A stretch of 46,197 nucleotides of DNA, taken from assembly GCA_025353485.1 (NCBI GenBank), contig JANXQO010000040.1, positions 1 through 46,197 on the forward strand, in the 5' to 3' direction. The DNA comes from Chitinophagales bacterium. Lineage in GTDB: Bacteria > Bacteroidota > Bacteroidia > Chitinophagales > Chitinophagaceae. Shown one piece after another: positions 1 through 8,375 of the stretch (positions are counted from its first letter, which is position 1; each line of letters starts with the position of its first letter). The notes below the pieces were generated by a model, which ran no database searches, had not been told where the DNA came from, and saw nothing but the letters and a program-made list of their open reading frames with translations. Made by a program: the position numbers and the translations under genes.

Positions 1-190
1 TGTTGTGCCGCCAGGTGCAGTGCAGAGTAGCTACGCACGGACAGGATAAACGCTGAAAGCATCTAAGCGTGAAACCTACCACAAGATGAGTTTTCTTTTA
101 AGGGTCGTCAAAGACTATGACGTTGATAGGCTATAGGTATAAAGGCAGTAATGTCAAAGCCGAGTAGTACTAATTGCCCGTAAGCTTTAT
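1..190 (+). rRNA. 23S ribosomal RNA, 3' end (partial)
   Basis: The first ~190 bases match the conserved 3' end of bacterial 23S rRNA: the block GACGTTGATAGGCTATAGGT and the terminal CGAGTAGTACTAATTGCCCG are the hallmark helices of domain VI. The gene runs off the left edge, so only the tail is present. The exact 3' end is estimated from the E. coli molecule. A 5S gene follows on the same strand after about 90 bases, as in an ordinary rRNA operon. Confidence 0.96.
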
Positions 191-280
191 TTTTTTATAT
201 TTTTAATTACAGTCTTTCCTTACTGGTATTATAACTTTCCCAATATGTAATTTATTATTCCGTTTTCGGAAACCTCTTTA

Positions 281-387
281 TGGTGGTTTTGCCGAGGGTG
301 TTCACCTCTTCCCATACCGAACAGAGCAGTTAAGCCCCTCATGGCCGATGGTACTACACAACAATGTGGGAGAGTAGGTAGCTGCCA
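281..387 (+). rRNA. 5S ribosomal RNA
   Basis: The block contains the signature loop CCCATACCGAACAGAGCAGT, followed by the typical GGGAGAGTAGGTAGCTGCCA end. The first bases (TGGTGG) pair with the last (CTGCCA), allowing G-U pairs, to form helix I; this sets the ends. It is about 107 nt long, normal for Bacteroidota, and is the last gene of the rRNA operon. I see no tRNA between 23S and 5S or after 5S. Confidence 0.96.
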
Positions 388-398
388 TATCTATTTTA

Positions 399-429
399 AG
401 CCTCTCAGTTTTTACTGAGAGGCTTTTTT
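399..429 (+). terminator. Rho-independent terminator of the rRNA operon
   Basis: An 11-bp perfect stem (399-409 with 414-424, arm AGCCTCTCAGT) closes on a TTTT loop and runs into a T tract at 424-429. It begins 12 bases after the 5S rRNA and is the obvious end of the rRNA transcript. Confidence 0.9.
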
Positions 430-574
430 ATTAAAATAACTCCTCATCACTTTGCAAAAGGATCATTCATTTCTTTAAAAGTTTTATTCCATTCTAATGC
501 AATAAAAAAACTTATTTTCAGATAAGGAGAAATTAAAAAATTTATTTTTACTTCTTTTAATAAATATTTTTTTT

Positions 575-1432
575 ATGGAAGAAAACGATAAACAAGACAA
601 TGAAGAAAGGTTTAGTGATGATCCCAAAGAAAATCTTCGGATTGAGAATGAGATTTTAAAATTAAAAATGCAGGCAGAGTCCGGCGGTTACTTTAGTGAA
701 AATAGTAATACAGAACTCCCACCTGAAATTGAAAATGAATTTTTGCGTCATGTGCAACAGTTTGAAAATGCGTGGAAAGATGTGAAGCAAGTGAAAGTTT
801 ATGATACAATAGGAAAGCCTGACTTTACAAAAGCTGATGAATTACCCTCCCCGGAAATTGAAAATGAATTAAAAAAACTTTTTACATTATTGAATAAACA
901 TAATATAAACCTTGATGTTCTTGGAAGATATGAACCGATAATTATTTACCGCTTTATAACTGAAGAATTATTTCAACATGAAACCGATGATATGCAAATG
1001 CCGGGGATGACTAAAAATTTTATTTATGAAGAATTTCATCCCAATCATACAATAGATATTGGAGAAAAAACAAAATATTTTTTGGGTCATTGGTTTGAAA
1101 AAAACTTTAATGAATACAGTTGGGAATTAAATGATCCTTTCATTTTATTTAATGGCACTGTATTATCAAAGCAGGAAGTGATTAATAAGATGAATAATTT
1201 TTTTGACAGCTATACACTTTTTTGTGAGTGTAAATATGCCATTGCAGATATAAGCTTTCAATTAAGTGATGAAGAAAAAGGCATGGGACATGCGGAAGGA
1301 GCTGTAAGCTATAAAGCAGAAATGGAAAACGGCGAGGTTGTTACCTTTGAAGGGCCTTTTAAACTATACATGAGCAATGAATATGGTAGCTGGGGTATTT
1401 TCTATTTTATTTTTCCGGGTTTTGCATGGTAA
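575..1432 (+). CDS. Hypothetical protein, possible C-terminal NTF2/SnoaL-like fold
   Basis: This 285-residue acidic protein has no signal peptide or membrane segment, so it should be cytoplasmic. Residues 1-40 are charged and probably disordered or coiled. Residues ~50-190 look helical, with the repeated phrase PEIENEF/PEIENEL. The last ~100 residues (from ILFNGTVLSKQEV) alternate in a way that resembles an NTF2/SnoaL-like alpha+beta domain; that fold is a weak inference. The ATG at 575 follows an A/T-rich leader with no Shine-Dalgarno site, usual in this phylum. It stands alone between the rRNA terminator and a convergent amidohydrolase gene. I do not recognise the family. Confidence 0.7.
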   Translation: MEENDKQDNEERFSDDPKENLRIENEILKLKMQAESGGYFSENSNTELPPEIENEFLRHVQQFENAWKDVKQVKVYDTIGKPDFTKADELPSPEIENELKKLFTLLNKHNINLDVLGRYEPIIIYRFITEELFQHETDDMQMPGMTKNFIYEEFHPNHTIDIGEKTKYFLGHWFEKNFNEYSWELNDPFILFNGTVLSKQEVINKMNNFFDSYTLFCECKYAIADISFQLSDEEKGMGHAEGAVSYKAEMENGEVVTFEGPFKLYMSNEYGSWGIFYFIFPGFAW

Positions 1433-1509
1433 AAAGTTGCGCAATCTTATACAATCCCAACTGCTACTGAGAGACGTTTTTGCATGATAAAATAAATCAG
1501 AAACAAATT

Positions 1510-3489
1510 CTAATTAGAATGTTTTATTGAGATAGAATTATAAAGTTTTATGGGATCATAAACTTTGCCCTGTGTTATAACTAAAACAGTTTTGCGAATA
1601 TTGCTGATATTTTCCACCGGATTTCCTTCTACTAAAATTATATCTGCATTTTTTCCTTCTTCAATACTTCCATAACTTTTCCTGTTAGTGTATTGAGCCG
1701 TTCCGTATGTCGCTAATTGTAAAACTTTATTGGCAGGGATACCTGCCTTTACATATAATTCCAACTCTCTGTGCAGATCAAATCCGGCTAATCCATCTGT
1801 GCCTGGAACAATCCGAATACCGTTATCATATAACATTTTGGTGATTTTTAAAAAAACATCAAACGATTGTAAATATGTAGCATCCATTCCTTCAGGTACT
1901 GGTATGCCTCCACCTCCTGCTCGAATGCTTCTCTGCCATTGAAGAGGAAAATTATTAATGTTGTTAATGAATTTTGTTGGAATTATTTTGTCCCTAGCCA
2001 TAAATAAACCTTCAAACACACCCAATGTTGGATCTACAGTAATATTTTTCTTTTTGAGAAGCTGAATAAATTCTTTCATTGCTGCGCCATTTAAATTTAA
2101 ATATGCAGCCTTTTGGGCTGGTAAAGAAAATCGTAGTGGTGAACGTGTATCAACTGTGTCCCCAAAAAAATTCAAAGCCAGCATATTCATATGAGTTACC
2201 TCATCATAACCTGCATTGATTGCCTGTGTTGCTGTCATGAAAGCAGGTATGTGCCCACACACTCTAAGATTATAATGTTTCGCTTCATCAATTAATGGCT
2301 TCACCCATTCAGGTTTTATTGAACTATATAATTTTATTTGTTGGTAACCTTTTGCTGCATATTCTTTAATTGCTTTTTTACCTTCTTCAACATTATTGAT
2401 TAATGCCCCGGTGGGTGCTGCAAAGGGACCGGCGCCATCAATAAAACCACTCATTATCTCAACACGAGGACCGATAATTTTTCCGGCATTAATTTGTTTT
2501 ATTCTTTCCAATAAAAGTTCGCTGTTACCCATATCTCTTACATGCGTTACACCGGCTGCCATATGCAAAATCCCATCAACATTATCACTAAAGTGCACAT
2601 GCATATCCCATAAGCCAGGTAAAAGTGTTTTACCTTTTCCATCAACAATTCTTCCTTTTGTTTTTATTGTGTTTGAGGAAGCAATACTTTTTATTATTCC
2701 ATTATCTACAAGAAGGTCTTTATGAAAAAGCATAGTTGCATTACCGGCATCAAAAACAGAAACATCCCGGATAAAAAGTGGTTCCTCCATTTTTTGAGGA
2801 ATGGTTTCTGCAAGGTTATTGTAAAACGCAGATTCATATTTTTTTTGGATCGTCAAAAGTTCATCAATATTTTTTTCGTACCCCTTTCGGATACTGGACT
2901 GCCATTCATTTACAAATGCAAAATCTATATCAGCTTCATCTATCCAGCTATACGAAGGGGTTAATCCGAAACCTTCAGTCTTCACCAGCCAAATAGTTTT
3001 GCCATCGTTTAGCAAATGTTTTTCTAAAACTGTGAGCTTTACTTCTCCGAATGGCAACATATTTATTTTATTGCCGTTTGCTTTTAGTGCTTTAATAAGA
3101 TGGCCTCCACTACTTTTTAATCCTGAATAAAATGTTTTATCAGTAACAGTTTTTTGTTCATCTTCTGCATTGTTTTTCCATTTTGCTATTCCGTTAATTA
3201 AACTGAATTCTTCACTCACATTATTCTTCATATAATCTTTTCCGGAAGCCTTTATATAAGTTGGAAAGCCCTGGCCATCTTCCCGAAACTCAGTGTAGAT
3301 GCTGTCTCCACGCCCCCTGTCATTATATTGATACCATTCGCTGTAGCTGCCATCATTGTTGCGCAGTAGTTTATCAAAACCTTTTATTTTTCCGGCAGTA
3401 ACGATGGAATAGGTAATCGTATCAGGAGATTGCGCAGATAGAAAATTAAAACTGTAAAGAAAAAATGATAACAAAATAGATTTACGCAT
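1510..3489 (-). CDS. Secreted imidazolonepropionase-like amidohydrolase
   Basis: The start is placed at the ATG at 3489 because it opens a classic signal peptide (MRKSILLSFFLYSFNFLSAQ); the frame stays open upstream to 3582, but that extension lacks secretory character. About 280 residues after the signal are not amidohydrolase-like. Then comes the metal-dependent hydrolase domain: LWDMHVHF (metal His ~297 and ~299), QIKLYSS (carboxylated Lys candidate), GHIPAF and THMNML (metal His), and GTDGLAGF (catalytic Asp). The family (PF01979) hydrolyses amide or cyclic bonds; the substrate cannot be read from sequence, though peptidase- or prolidase-type activity is common among relatives. At 659 residues it is much longer than the paralogue at 3860-5149, because of the N-terminal domain. 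It is paired divergently with a truncated lipid-kinase copy at 3615. Confidence 0.88.
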   Translation of the reverse strand: MRKSILLSFFLYSFNFLSAQSPDTITYSIVTAGKIKGFDKLLRNNDGSYSEWYQYNDRGRGDSIYTEFREDGQGFPTYIKASGKDYMKNNVSEEFSLINGIAKWKNNAEDEQKTVTDKTFYSGLKSSGGHLIKALKANGNKINMLPFGEVKLTVLEKHLLNDGKTIWLVKTEGFGLTPSYSWIDEADIDFAFVNEWQSSIRKGYEKNIDELLTIQKKYESAFYNNLAETIPQKMEEPLFIRDVSVFDAGNATMLFHKDLLVDNGIIKSIASSNTIKTKGRIVDGKGKTLLPGLWDMHVHFSDNVDGILHMAAGVTHVRDMGNSELLLERIKQINAGKIIGPRVEIMSGFIDGAGPFAAPTGALINNVEEGKKAIKEYAAKGYQQIKLYSSIKPEWVKPLIDEAKHYNLRVCGHIPAFMTATQAINAGYDEVTHMNMLALNFFGDTVDTRSPLRFSLPAQKAAYLNLNGAAMKEFIQLLKKKNITVDPTLGVFEGLFMARDKIIPTKFINNINNFPLQWQRSIRAGGGGIPVPEGMDATYLQSFDVFLKITKMLYDNGIRIVPGTDGLAGFDLHRELELYVKAGIPANKVLQLATYGTAQYTNRKSYGSIEEGKNADIILVEGNPVENISNIRKTVLVITQGKVYDPIKLYNSISIKHSN

Positions 3490-3614
3490 ATGAAGAAATT
3501 TATTTAGAAAGTTAAGAATAATTATTTCAACATTCAAAGAGGGGGGAACAGTAAATAATTTCCTGTACTCATAATATTTCATAGTTTACAAATATTTTAG
3601 AATAACATTAAGCT

Positions 3615-3791
3615 ATGGAAACAGGACAAACAATTCTTTTACTTATTAATCCTTTAGCAAATAAAAAGAAAATAGAAGATCAGCACCCAGGTATCGAATG
3701 TTTTATATTAAAGAAAATTGATTTCCACTGTTTTACTCAATCATGGCCTGCAGAAATAAATATTTACAAAGAAATAAAGTTAATCTGTTGA
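3615..3791 (+). pseudogene. Truncated duplicate of the diacylglycerol-kinase-like gene
   Basis: An ATG at 3615 opens 58 codons ending in TGA at 3789-3791. The product aligns with the first ~56 residues of the complete kinase at 5254: ILLLINPLANKKK versus LTLLINPFANKKR, and SWPAEINIYKE versus PWPKEINSYKE, with several residues missing between. The copy stops just before the GGDGT nucleotide-binding motif, so it cannot be active. The remaining intergenic sequence (3490-3614 and 3792-3859) shows no gene. The arrangement, divergent from an amidohydrolase, repeats that of the intact pair at 3860-6096. Confidence 0.75.
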
Positions 3792-3859
3792 AACCTACAT
3801 CTTTGTTGTAAAAACACCAACAAAGTCGGAAAGTGAAATAAGGAAAAATCATTACAATT

Positions 3860-5149
3860 CTACTTTTCATTTTTCCATACTAACCCATCTTTCATAACCC
3901 ATTTTACATTGCCCAAAATGGTAATATCAATCAGAGGATTATTTTTTATTGCAATTATATCAGCAAAGGCACCAGGAATAATTTCACCAATCAATCCTGT
4001 TTGTCCCAATAATTCTGCGCCATTAATAGTAGCCGTTTGTATAGCCTGCAAAGGCTGCATACCATACTTAATAAAATATTCAAAATCTTTCGTTTGCGGG
4101 TATGTCCAATCGTAGCCGCCAATGTCAGTGCCATATGCGATTTTTACGCCGTACTTCATGGCTTTTTTAAATGTAGCAGGCTCGCTCTCTGCGAAATATT
4201 TATTTATAGGGCTGCCGGCTTTTGCCCTGCCTTCCGCCACATATTCATTTACATAAATAGTGGGGCACCAAAATATATTTTTCTGTACCATCAGCTGCAT
4301 ACACTCGTCATTCATACCAAAGCCATGTTCAATACTTTTTGCCCCGGCATTGATGGCATAAATAATCCCATCAGGTGTTACAGCATGTGCAGCCAAACTG
4401 CGACGGCTTTTAATTGTTTCATCGGCAATAGCTTCAATTTCTTCTTTTGTAAAATTGGGAATGCTTTTATAACCACCGTTCTCTAACTTCTGATAACCTC
4501 TGTCGGCATAAATTTTAATCCAGTCAGCGCCATAAGCAATTTGCTCACGAACAGCCTTACGGGCTTCGTCGGCACCTGTAATTTCTTTTAGTCCTTTGGG
4601 AAGTTTAAGTTCCCAGGCATAATCTTTTTCTGCCACAGGATAATGCCCTGTTGTATTAAGTGCTAAAGTAGATACAAACATCCGTGGACCTGGAATTAAC
4701 CCTTTTGCAATTGCTTTTTTTAAATCAACATCGGCATAACCGGCGCCTTCAGTTCCCAAATCACGAATGGTAGTAAAACCATTCCTCAACGATTGCAAAC
4801 AGCTTTTAGTAGCCCTGATAGTACGGTAGGGAATAGATTCTTTAAACAATTGTGAATCATAATCCTCGCTGGTGATATCTCCCTGTAATAACACATGGGT
4901 ATGGCTATCAATCAAGCCGGGTAAAACATAATAAGCGCTTAAGTCAATTAGCGTATCGGCTTTTTGTTTAAACGAAGTTGCATCAGTGATGGATTCTATT
5001 TTATTTGCTCTGATAAAAATTATTTTATTGGATAATAATTTTCCTGTACGCACATCCAGTATGTTGCCACATTTTACAGCAACTGTTTTTTGAGCAGTAA
5101 GCATAAGGCAACTAAAAAAATTTAATAATAAGAAAATCACTTTTATCAT
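3860..5149 (-). CDS. Secreted amidohydrolase family protein
   Basis: This 429-residue protein starts with a signal peptide (MIKVIFLLLNFFSCLMLTAQ), so it is exported. The metal-dependent hydrolase domain is complete: LIDSHTHV (metal His ~83 and ~85), ADWIKIYADRG (bridging Lys), LAAHAVT and SIEHGFGM (metal His), and AYGTDIGG (catalytic Asp). This is the Xaa-Pro dipeptidase/imidazolonepropionase-like branch of PF01979; the substrate is unknown. It is a paralogue of the gene at 1510-3489 but has no long N-terminal domain. It lies divergently to the lipid-kinase gene at 5254, with a 104-base gap. On the minus strand a TATCTTTA sequence (7 of 8 to the phylum's TAnnTTTG box) lies at 5171-5178. Confidence 0.9.
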   Translation of the reverse strand: MIKVIFLLLNFFSCLMLTAQKTVAVKCGNILDVRTGKLLSNKIIFIRANKIESITDATSFKQKADTLIDLSAYYVLPGLIDSHTHVLLQGDITSEDYDSQLFKESIPYRTIRATKSCLQSLRNGFTTIRDLGTEGAGYADVDLKKAIAKGLIPGPRMFVSTLALNTTGHYPVAEKDYAWELKLPKGLKEITGADEARKAVREQIAYGADWIKIYADRGYQKLENGGYKSIPNFTKEEIEAIADETIKSRRSLAAHAVTPDGIIYAINAGAKSIEHGFGMNDECMQLMVQKNIFWCPTIYVNEYVAEGRAKAGSPINKYFAESEPATFKKAMKYGVKIAYGTDIGGYDWTYPQTKDFEYFIKYGMQPLQAIQTATINGAELLGQTGLIGEIIPGAFADIIAIKNNPLIDITILGNVKWVMKDGLVWKNEK

Positions 5150-5253
5150 ATAAATTGATTTTAATTTTTAAAGATAGGAAGGATAAATTTGATAAGTTAT
5201 TCCAGCTTAAACTTTACGATTTTTAATTTTATCTTTCCTATGTAATCGGAGAT

Positions 5254-6096
5254 ATGCGCACATTAACATTACTTATTAATCCCTTTGCAAATAAAAAAAG
5301 AATTAAAAGAATTGTAAAACAAATAATTGCAGCTTTATCTCAAAGGAAAATTCAATTTACCGCTTTTGCAGACCCATGGCCGAAGGAAATTAATTCTTAC
5401 AAAGAAGCTTGGTTAATAGGTGGCGATGGTACTGTAAATTATTTTTTAAACTTTTATAAAAACACAGAGATACCGATCGTGATCTTTAAAGGTGGTACAG
5501 GTAATGATTTTGCCACCAAACTCTATGGCAAAATGAGTGTTGCAGACCAGGTCGAGAAAGTTCTTAATGCAAAACCGCGAAATGTTGATGCTGCTGAATG
5601 TAACGGTAGAAAATTTATTAATGGAGTAGGTATTGGGTTTGACGGCGAAGTGTTGAAATCAATGAAAGCCATTCGCTTGTTGGGTGGTCATTTGGGTTAT
5701 TTGTGGATCGTATTGAGAAAAATATTTTCTTTTAAAGAAGGACTCTATCAAATACAATTTGATGATAATAATCTTTTTGCAAAATATTTATTGGTTATGA
5801 TAACTAATTCCACTACAACAGGCGGCGGATTTATTGTTTCACCCCAAGCAAAAATTGATGACGGAAAACTCAACATGATTTTATGTAAACCTTTACGGAT
5901 TTTAAAAAGATTAAAATATCTTCCTGTAATTGAAAAAGGAAAGCATTTAGATAAAGAATTTATTTTATACAAAGAGATCAAAGAAATAAAGATTGTTTGT
6001 GAAAAGGAAACGCTTGCACAAATAGATGGTGAGCTGTTTAGTGCAAAAGTTTTTGATATAAAGGTTCTACCTAAACATTACCTGTTTAAATATTAA
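5254..6096 (+). CDS. Diacylglycerol kinase family lipid kinase (YegS/BmrU-like)
   Basis: The 280-residue protein has the DAGK catalytic domain: LLINPFANKK near the N terminus, GGDGTVNYFL at residues 56-65 (nucleotide loop) and KGGTGNDFA about 25 residues later. The C-terminal half carries the second beta-sandwich lobe, including the typical IDGELF near the end. Such enzymes phosphorylate diacylglycerol or related lipids with ATP at the inner membrane; the exact lipid is unknown. The length is normal. The start ATG at 5254 is preceded by TATCTTTC (7 of 8 to TAnnTTTG). A truncated copy of its first ~56 codons lies at 3615-3791. Confidence 0.92.
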   Translation: MRTLTLLINPFANKKRIKRIVKQIIAALSQRKIQFTAFADPWPKEINSYKEAWLIGGDGTVNYFLNFYKNTEIPIVIFKGGTGNDFATKLYGKMSVADQVEKVLNAKPRNVDAAECNGRKFINGVGIGFDGEVLKSMKAIRLLGGHLGYLWIVLRKIFSFKEGLYQIQFDDNNLFAKYLLVMITNSTTTGGGFIVSPQAKIDDGKLNMILCKPLRILKRLKYLPVIEKGKHLDKEFILYKEIKEIKIVCEKETLAQIDGELFSAKVFDIKVLPKHYLFKY

Positions 6097-6102
6097 TGCC
6101 CT

Positions 6103-6154
6103 TCAATCGTGAAAGGCAAGATCTCACGTTTGACGTCTCACGTCTCACGATTGA
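6103..6154. repeat. Inverted repeat with TCTCACG units between convergent genes
   Basis: The arm TCAATCGTGA (6103-6112) pairs with TCACGATTGA (6145-6154). The loop holds tandem TCTCACG/TTGACG-type words. It fills the gap between the lipid kinase and the convergent isocitrate dehydrogenase, so it could end both transcripts, but it has no T tract. It looks like a low-complexity dispersed repeat. Confidence 0.6.
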
Positions 6155-6164
6155 GTTCTATTAA

Positions 6165-7429
6165 TTATAGATTTCGGATTATCTCATCTGCAAACTCACT
6201 TGTTTTTAAAAGTATTGCATCTTTCATCAGGTTATAAAAATCTATCGTTACTTTTTTACTGCGGATAGTTTTACCTACTGAGTTAGTAATTAATTCTGCA
6301 GCATCACGCCAGCCCATATATTCAAGCATCATCACTCCACTCAATATTACTGATGAAGGATTCATTGTGTTTGTATTCGCAAACCTTGGCGCAGTGCCAT
6401 GTGTAGCTTCAAACACTGCATGGCCTGTTAAGTAATTTATGTTAGCTCCCGGGGCAATACCAATACCGCCAACCTGTGCAGCCAATGCATCACTTATATA
6501 ATCACCATTTAGATTTAATGTTGCTATCACAGAATAATTTTGCGGCGCAAGCAATGCCTGTTGTAAAAAGTTATCTGCTATCGCATCTTTAATAATAACT
6601 TTTCCACCTATAGATGATATTCTCATTTCTTCATTCGCTACTGCTTGCCACTTTCTTTTTTTGTTGCTTCCCATTGATTCCATGTATAAACATCTCCGGT
6701 AAATTCACGCTCTGCCAGTTCATATCCCCAGTTCTTAAAGGCACCTTCAGTAAATTTCATTATGTTGCCTTTGTGCACAATTGTTACCGAAGGCAATTTG
6801 TTTGCAATGGCAAATTCAATTGAAGAACGTATCAATCTTTCAGATCCTTCTTTACTTACCGGTTTAATACCGAACGAGGTTGTTTGAGGGAAGCGAATAT
6901 TTTTTACATGCAATTCATCCTGTAAAAAGTCTAATAATTTTTTTGCCTCGGGAGTGCCTGTCATGTATTCAATACCTGCATAAATATCTTCTGTGTTCTC
7001 CCTGAAAATTACCATATTCACTTTTTCAGGCTGCCACATGGGAGAGGGAACTCCTTCAAAATATTTTACAGGGCGAAGACAAACATAAAGATCCAACTCC
7101 TGACGCAAAGCCACGTTCAGGCTGCGTATTCCACCACCAACAGGTGTTGTAAGAGGACCTTTAATTGATAATAAATATTTTTTAAACGCATCCATTGTTG
7201 TACCCGGCATCCATTCCCCTGTTTGGTTAAATGCTTTTTCACCGGCCAACACTTCAAGCCATTCGATCTTCTTTTTTCCTGCATATGCTTTCTTTATTGC
7301 AGCATCAAAAACTCTTACACTTGCTTTCCAAATGTCAGGGCCAATTCCATCGCCTTCAATAAAAGGTATTGTTGGATTATCAGGAACAATTAGTTTTCCC
7401 TCTGCACCCATTGTTATTTTTTCTGCCAT
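6165..7429 (-). CDS. icd: NADP-type isocitrate dehydrogenase, split by a -1 frameshift
   Basis: Two overlapping frames together encode one full-length enzyme of ~421 residues (E. coli Icd has 416). The N-terminal part, 7429 down to 6638, has [31 protein letters not shown] and [19 protein letters not shown]. The C-terminal part, ending at 6165, has [27 protein letters not shown] and [15 protein letters not shown]. Arg-Phe replaces the Lys-Tyr that contacts NADP phosphate in E. coli, while the Asp-Ile of NAD enzymes is absent; I therefore infer NADP use. The break is at a run of seven A (minus strand, near 6656-6662): the first frame hits TAG soon after, and one extra A, or a -1 slip on A AAA AAA, restores the reading ...[18 protein letters not shown]. 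Sequencing error, mutation and programmed slippage are all possible. The enzyme makes 2-oxoglutarate in the TCA cycle. Confidence 0.9.
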
Positions 7430-7431
7430 AG

Positions 7432-7770
7432 TTAGCCTTTCTTATAAATCGTTTTAAAATTAGTTCCAAAGGGAGGGAGAATTAGTTCGTTATCCCAATC
7501 GTTTGGGATAACATTAAAAACTTCTTTCAATTTTTTAACCAATACATACCAGCCTGGAGTGTCTTCAGAAAATGTAATAAATATTTCTTTGAAAATAATG
7601 TCCATGCAAATAAGATCAGTCGTCATTAAATCTTTTTTATAAATATTTATTTCTTTTATCTCATTCCACTTTTTCTTAGATGTAATTCTATTTATATTAA
7701 AAGAAAATCCATTATCAGTAAATTCAAAAATTCCAGGATCATTAATTTTTTCTTTAAAAGAAAGATTCAT
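7432..7770 (-). CDS. Small hypothetical protein
   Basis: This 112-residue protein has no signal peptide and no membrane segment. The alternating short hydrophobic strands ([41 protein letters not shown]) followed by a helix ([13 protein letters not shown]) suggest a small PH-like or beta-sandwich fold, but I recognise no family. Its start overlaps the stop of the acetyltransferase gene by 4 bases (ATGA), and the icd start lies 2 bases after its stop. The three genes are therefore probably cotranscribed and translationally coupled. Confidence 0.75.
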   Translation of the reverse strand: MNLSFKEKINDPGIFEFTDNGFSFNINRITSKKKWNEIKEINIYKKDLMTTDLICMDIIFKEIFITFSEDTPGWYVLVKKLKEVFNVIPNDWDNELILPPFGTNFKTIYKKG

Positions 7771-8297
7771 AACTCTAAAAATTTAAATGAACAATTCAGC
7801 CAACCATCATCGAACTTTACACCATCATATTTTTTATAAAAATTTATTGCAGGTTCATTCCAATCCAGCACCTGCCAAACCATACCATTGAAGTTTTTTT
7901 CTTTGGCTTCTTCTATCAACCTGTCGAATAATAATTTACCAATTCCTTTGCCACGCATTTCTTCATTCACTAAAAAATCTTCCAGGTACATGCGTTGCCC
8001 TTTCCATGTTGAATAACGAACATAATACAATGCAAATCCCTGTACTACTCCATCAACTTCTGCTACAAATCCCCACCATACAGGCTTTTCGCCAAAGCCG
8101 CTTTCTTCAAAATGTTCCTGTGTTACCGTCATTTCTTCTGGTGCTTTTTCATAAACGGCCAACTGATGGATCAATTCCATTAATCTTTTGCAATCTGCTT
8201 TTACTGCCGGTCTTATAATTATGGCCCCCTCTAAATCTCCCCCCGTGGTGGAGACTTTTCGAGATTCTATTTCTTTAATTTTCTTTTCAAAACTCAT
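7767..8297 (-). CDS. GNAT family N-acetyltransferase, SSAT-like
   Basis: The 176-residue protein has the GNAT fold: IIIRPAVKADCKRLMELI (beta1-alpha1), YLEDFLVNEEMRGKGIGKLL (motif A, with the acetyl-CoA loop RGKGIGK) and VLDWNEPAINFYKKYDG (motif B). HQLAVYEK and WQVLDWN are typical of the diamine/thialysine N-acetyltransferase branch, so a small amine substrate is likely but unproven. Relatives normally begin close to the IIIRPA segment. Here about 27 residues precede it, and part of them (VSTTGGDLEG) is encoded by a GC-rich palindromic element at 8223-8254. It is the first gene of a probable operon with the 112-residue protein and icd. Confidence 0.9.
   Translation of the reverse strand: MSFEKKIKEIESRKVSTTGGDLEGAIIIRPAVKADCKRLMELIHQLAVYEKAPEEMTVTQEHFEESGFGEKPVWWGFVAEVDGVVQGFALYYVRYSTWKGQRMYLEDFLVNEEMRGKGIGKLLFDRLIEEAKEKNFNGMVWQVLDWNEPAINFYKKYDGVKFDDGWLNCSFKFLEL
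8223..8254. repeat. GC-rich palindromic element inside the acetyltransferase gene
   Basis: The element reads CCCCCTCTAAATCTCCCCCC followed by a short GTGGTGGAGA closing arm. It shares its layout with the copies at 25256-25285 and 28501-28529. It lies in frame near the 5' end of the GNAT gene and encodes part of an N-terminal extension absent from typical relatives. Confidence 0.6.
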
Positions 8298-8345
8298 TGT
8301 TCAACTTTTAATTAATACGGTTTCTAAAAAGGACGAAACATTGCG

Positions 8346-8375
8346 TTCCCCCCACCTGAAGGGTTAGGAGAGGCT
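8346..8375. repeat. Degenerate GC-rich palindromic element at the end of the trans-sulfuration gene
   Basis: TTCCCCCCACCTGAAGGGTT followed by AGGAGAGGCT resembles a decayed copy of the CCCC...GGGG elements elsewhere in the window. It overlaps the last codons and the TAA stop of the gene ending at 8364, so it supplies the C-terminal residues (SLS) and the stop codon. Confidence 0.4.

Noticed and set aside
388-574. tRNA gene downstream of 5S rRNA
   Set aside because: No cloverleaf or TTCGA-type T-loop is visible; the strong terminator follows 5S directly.
2396-2996. Plus-strand open frames inside the first amidohydrolase
   Set aside because: They are antisense to the catalytic domain, which is clearly coding on the minus strand.
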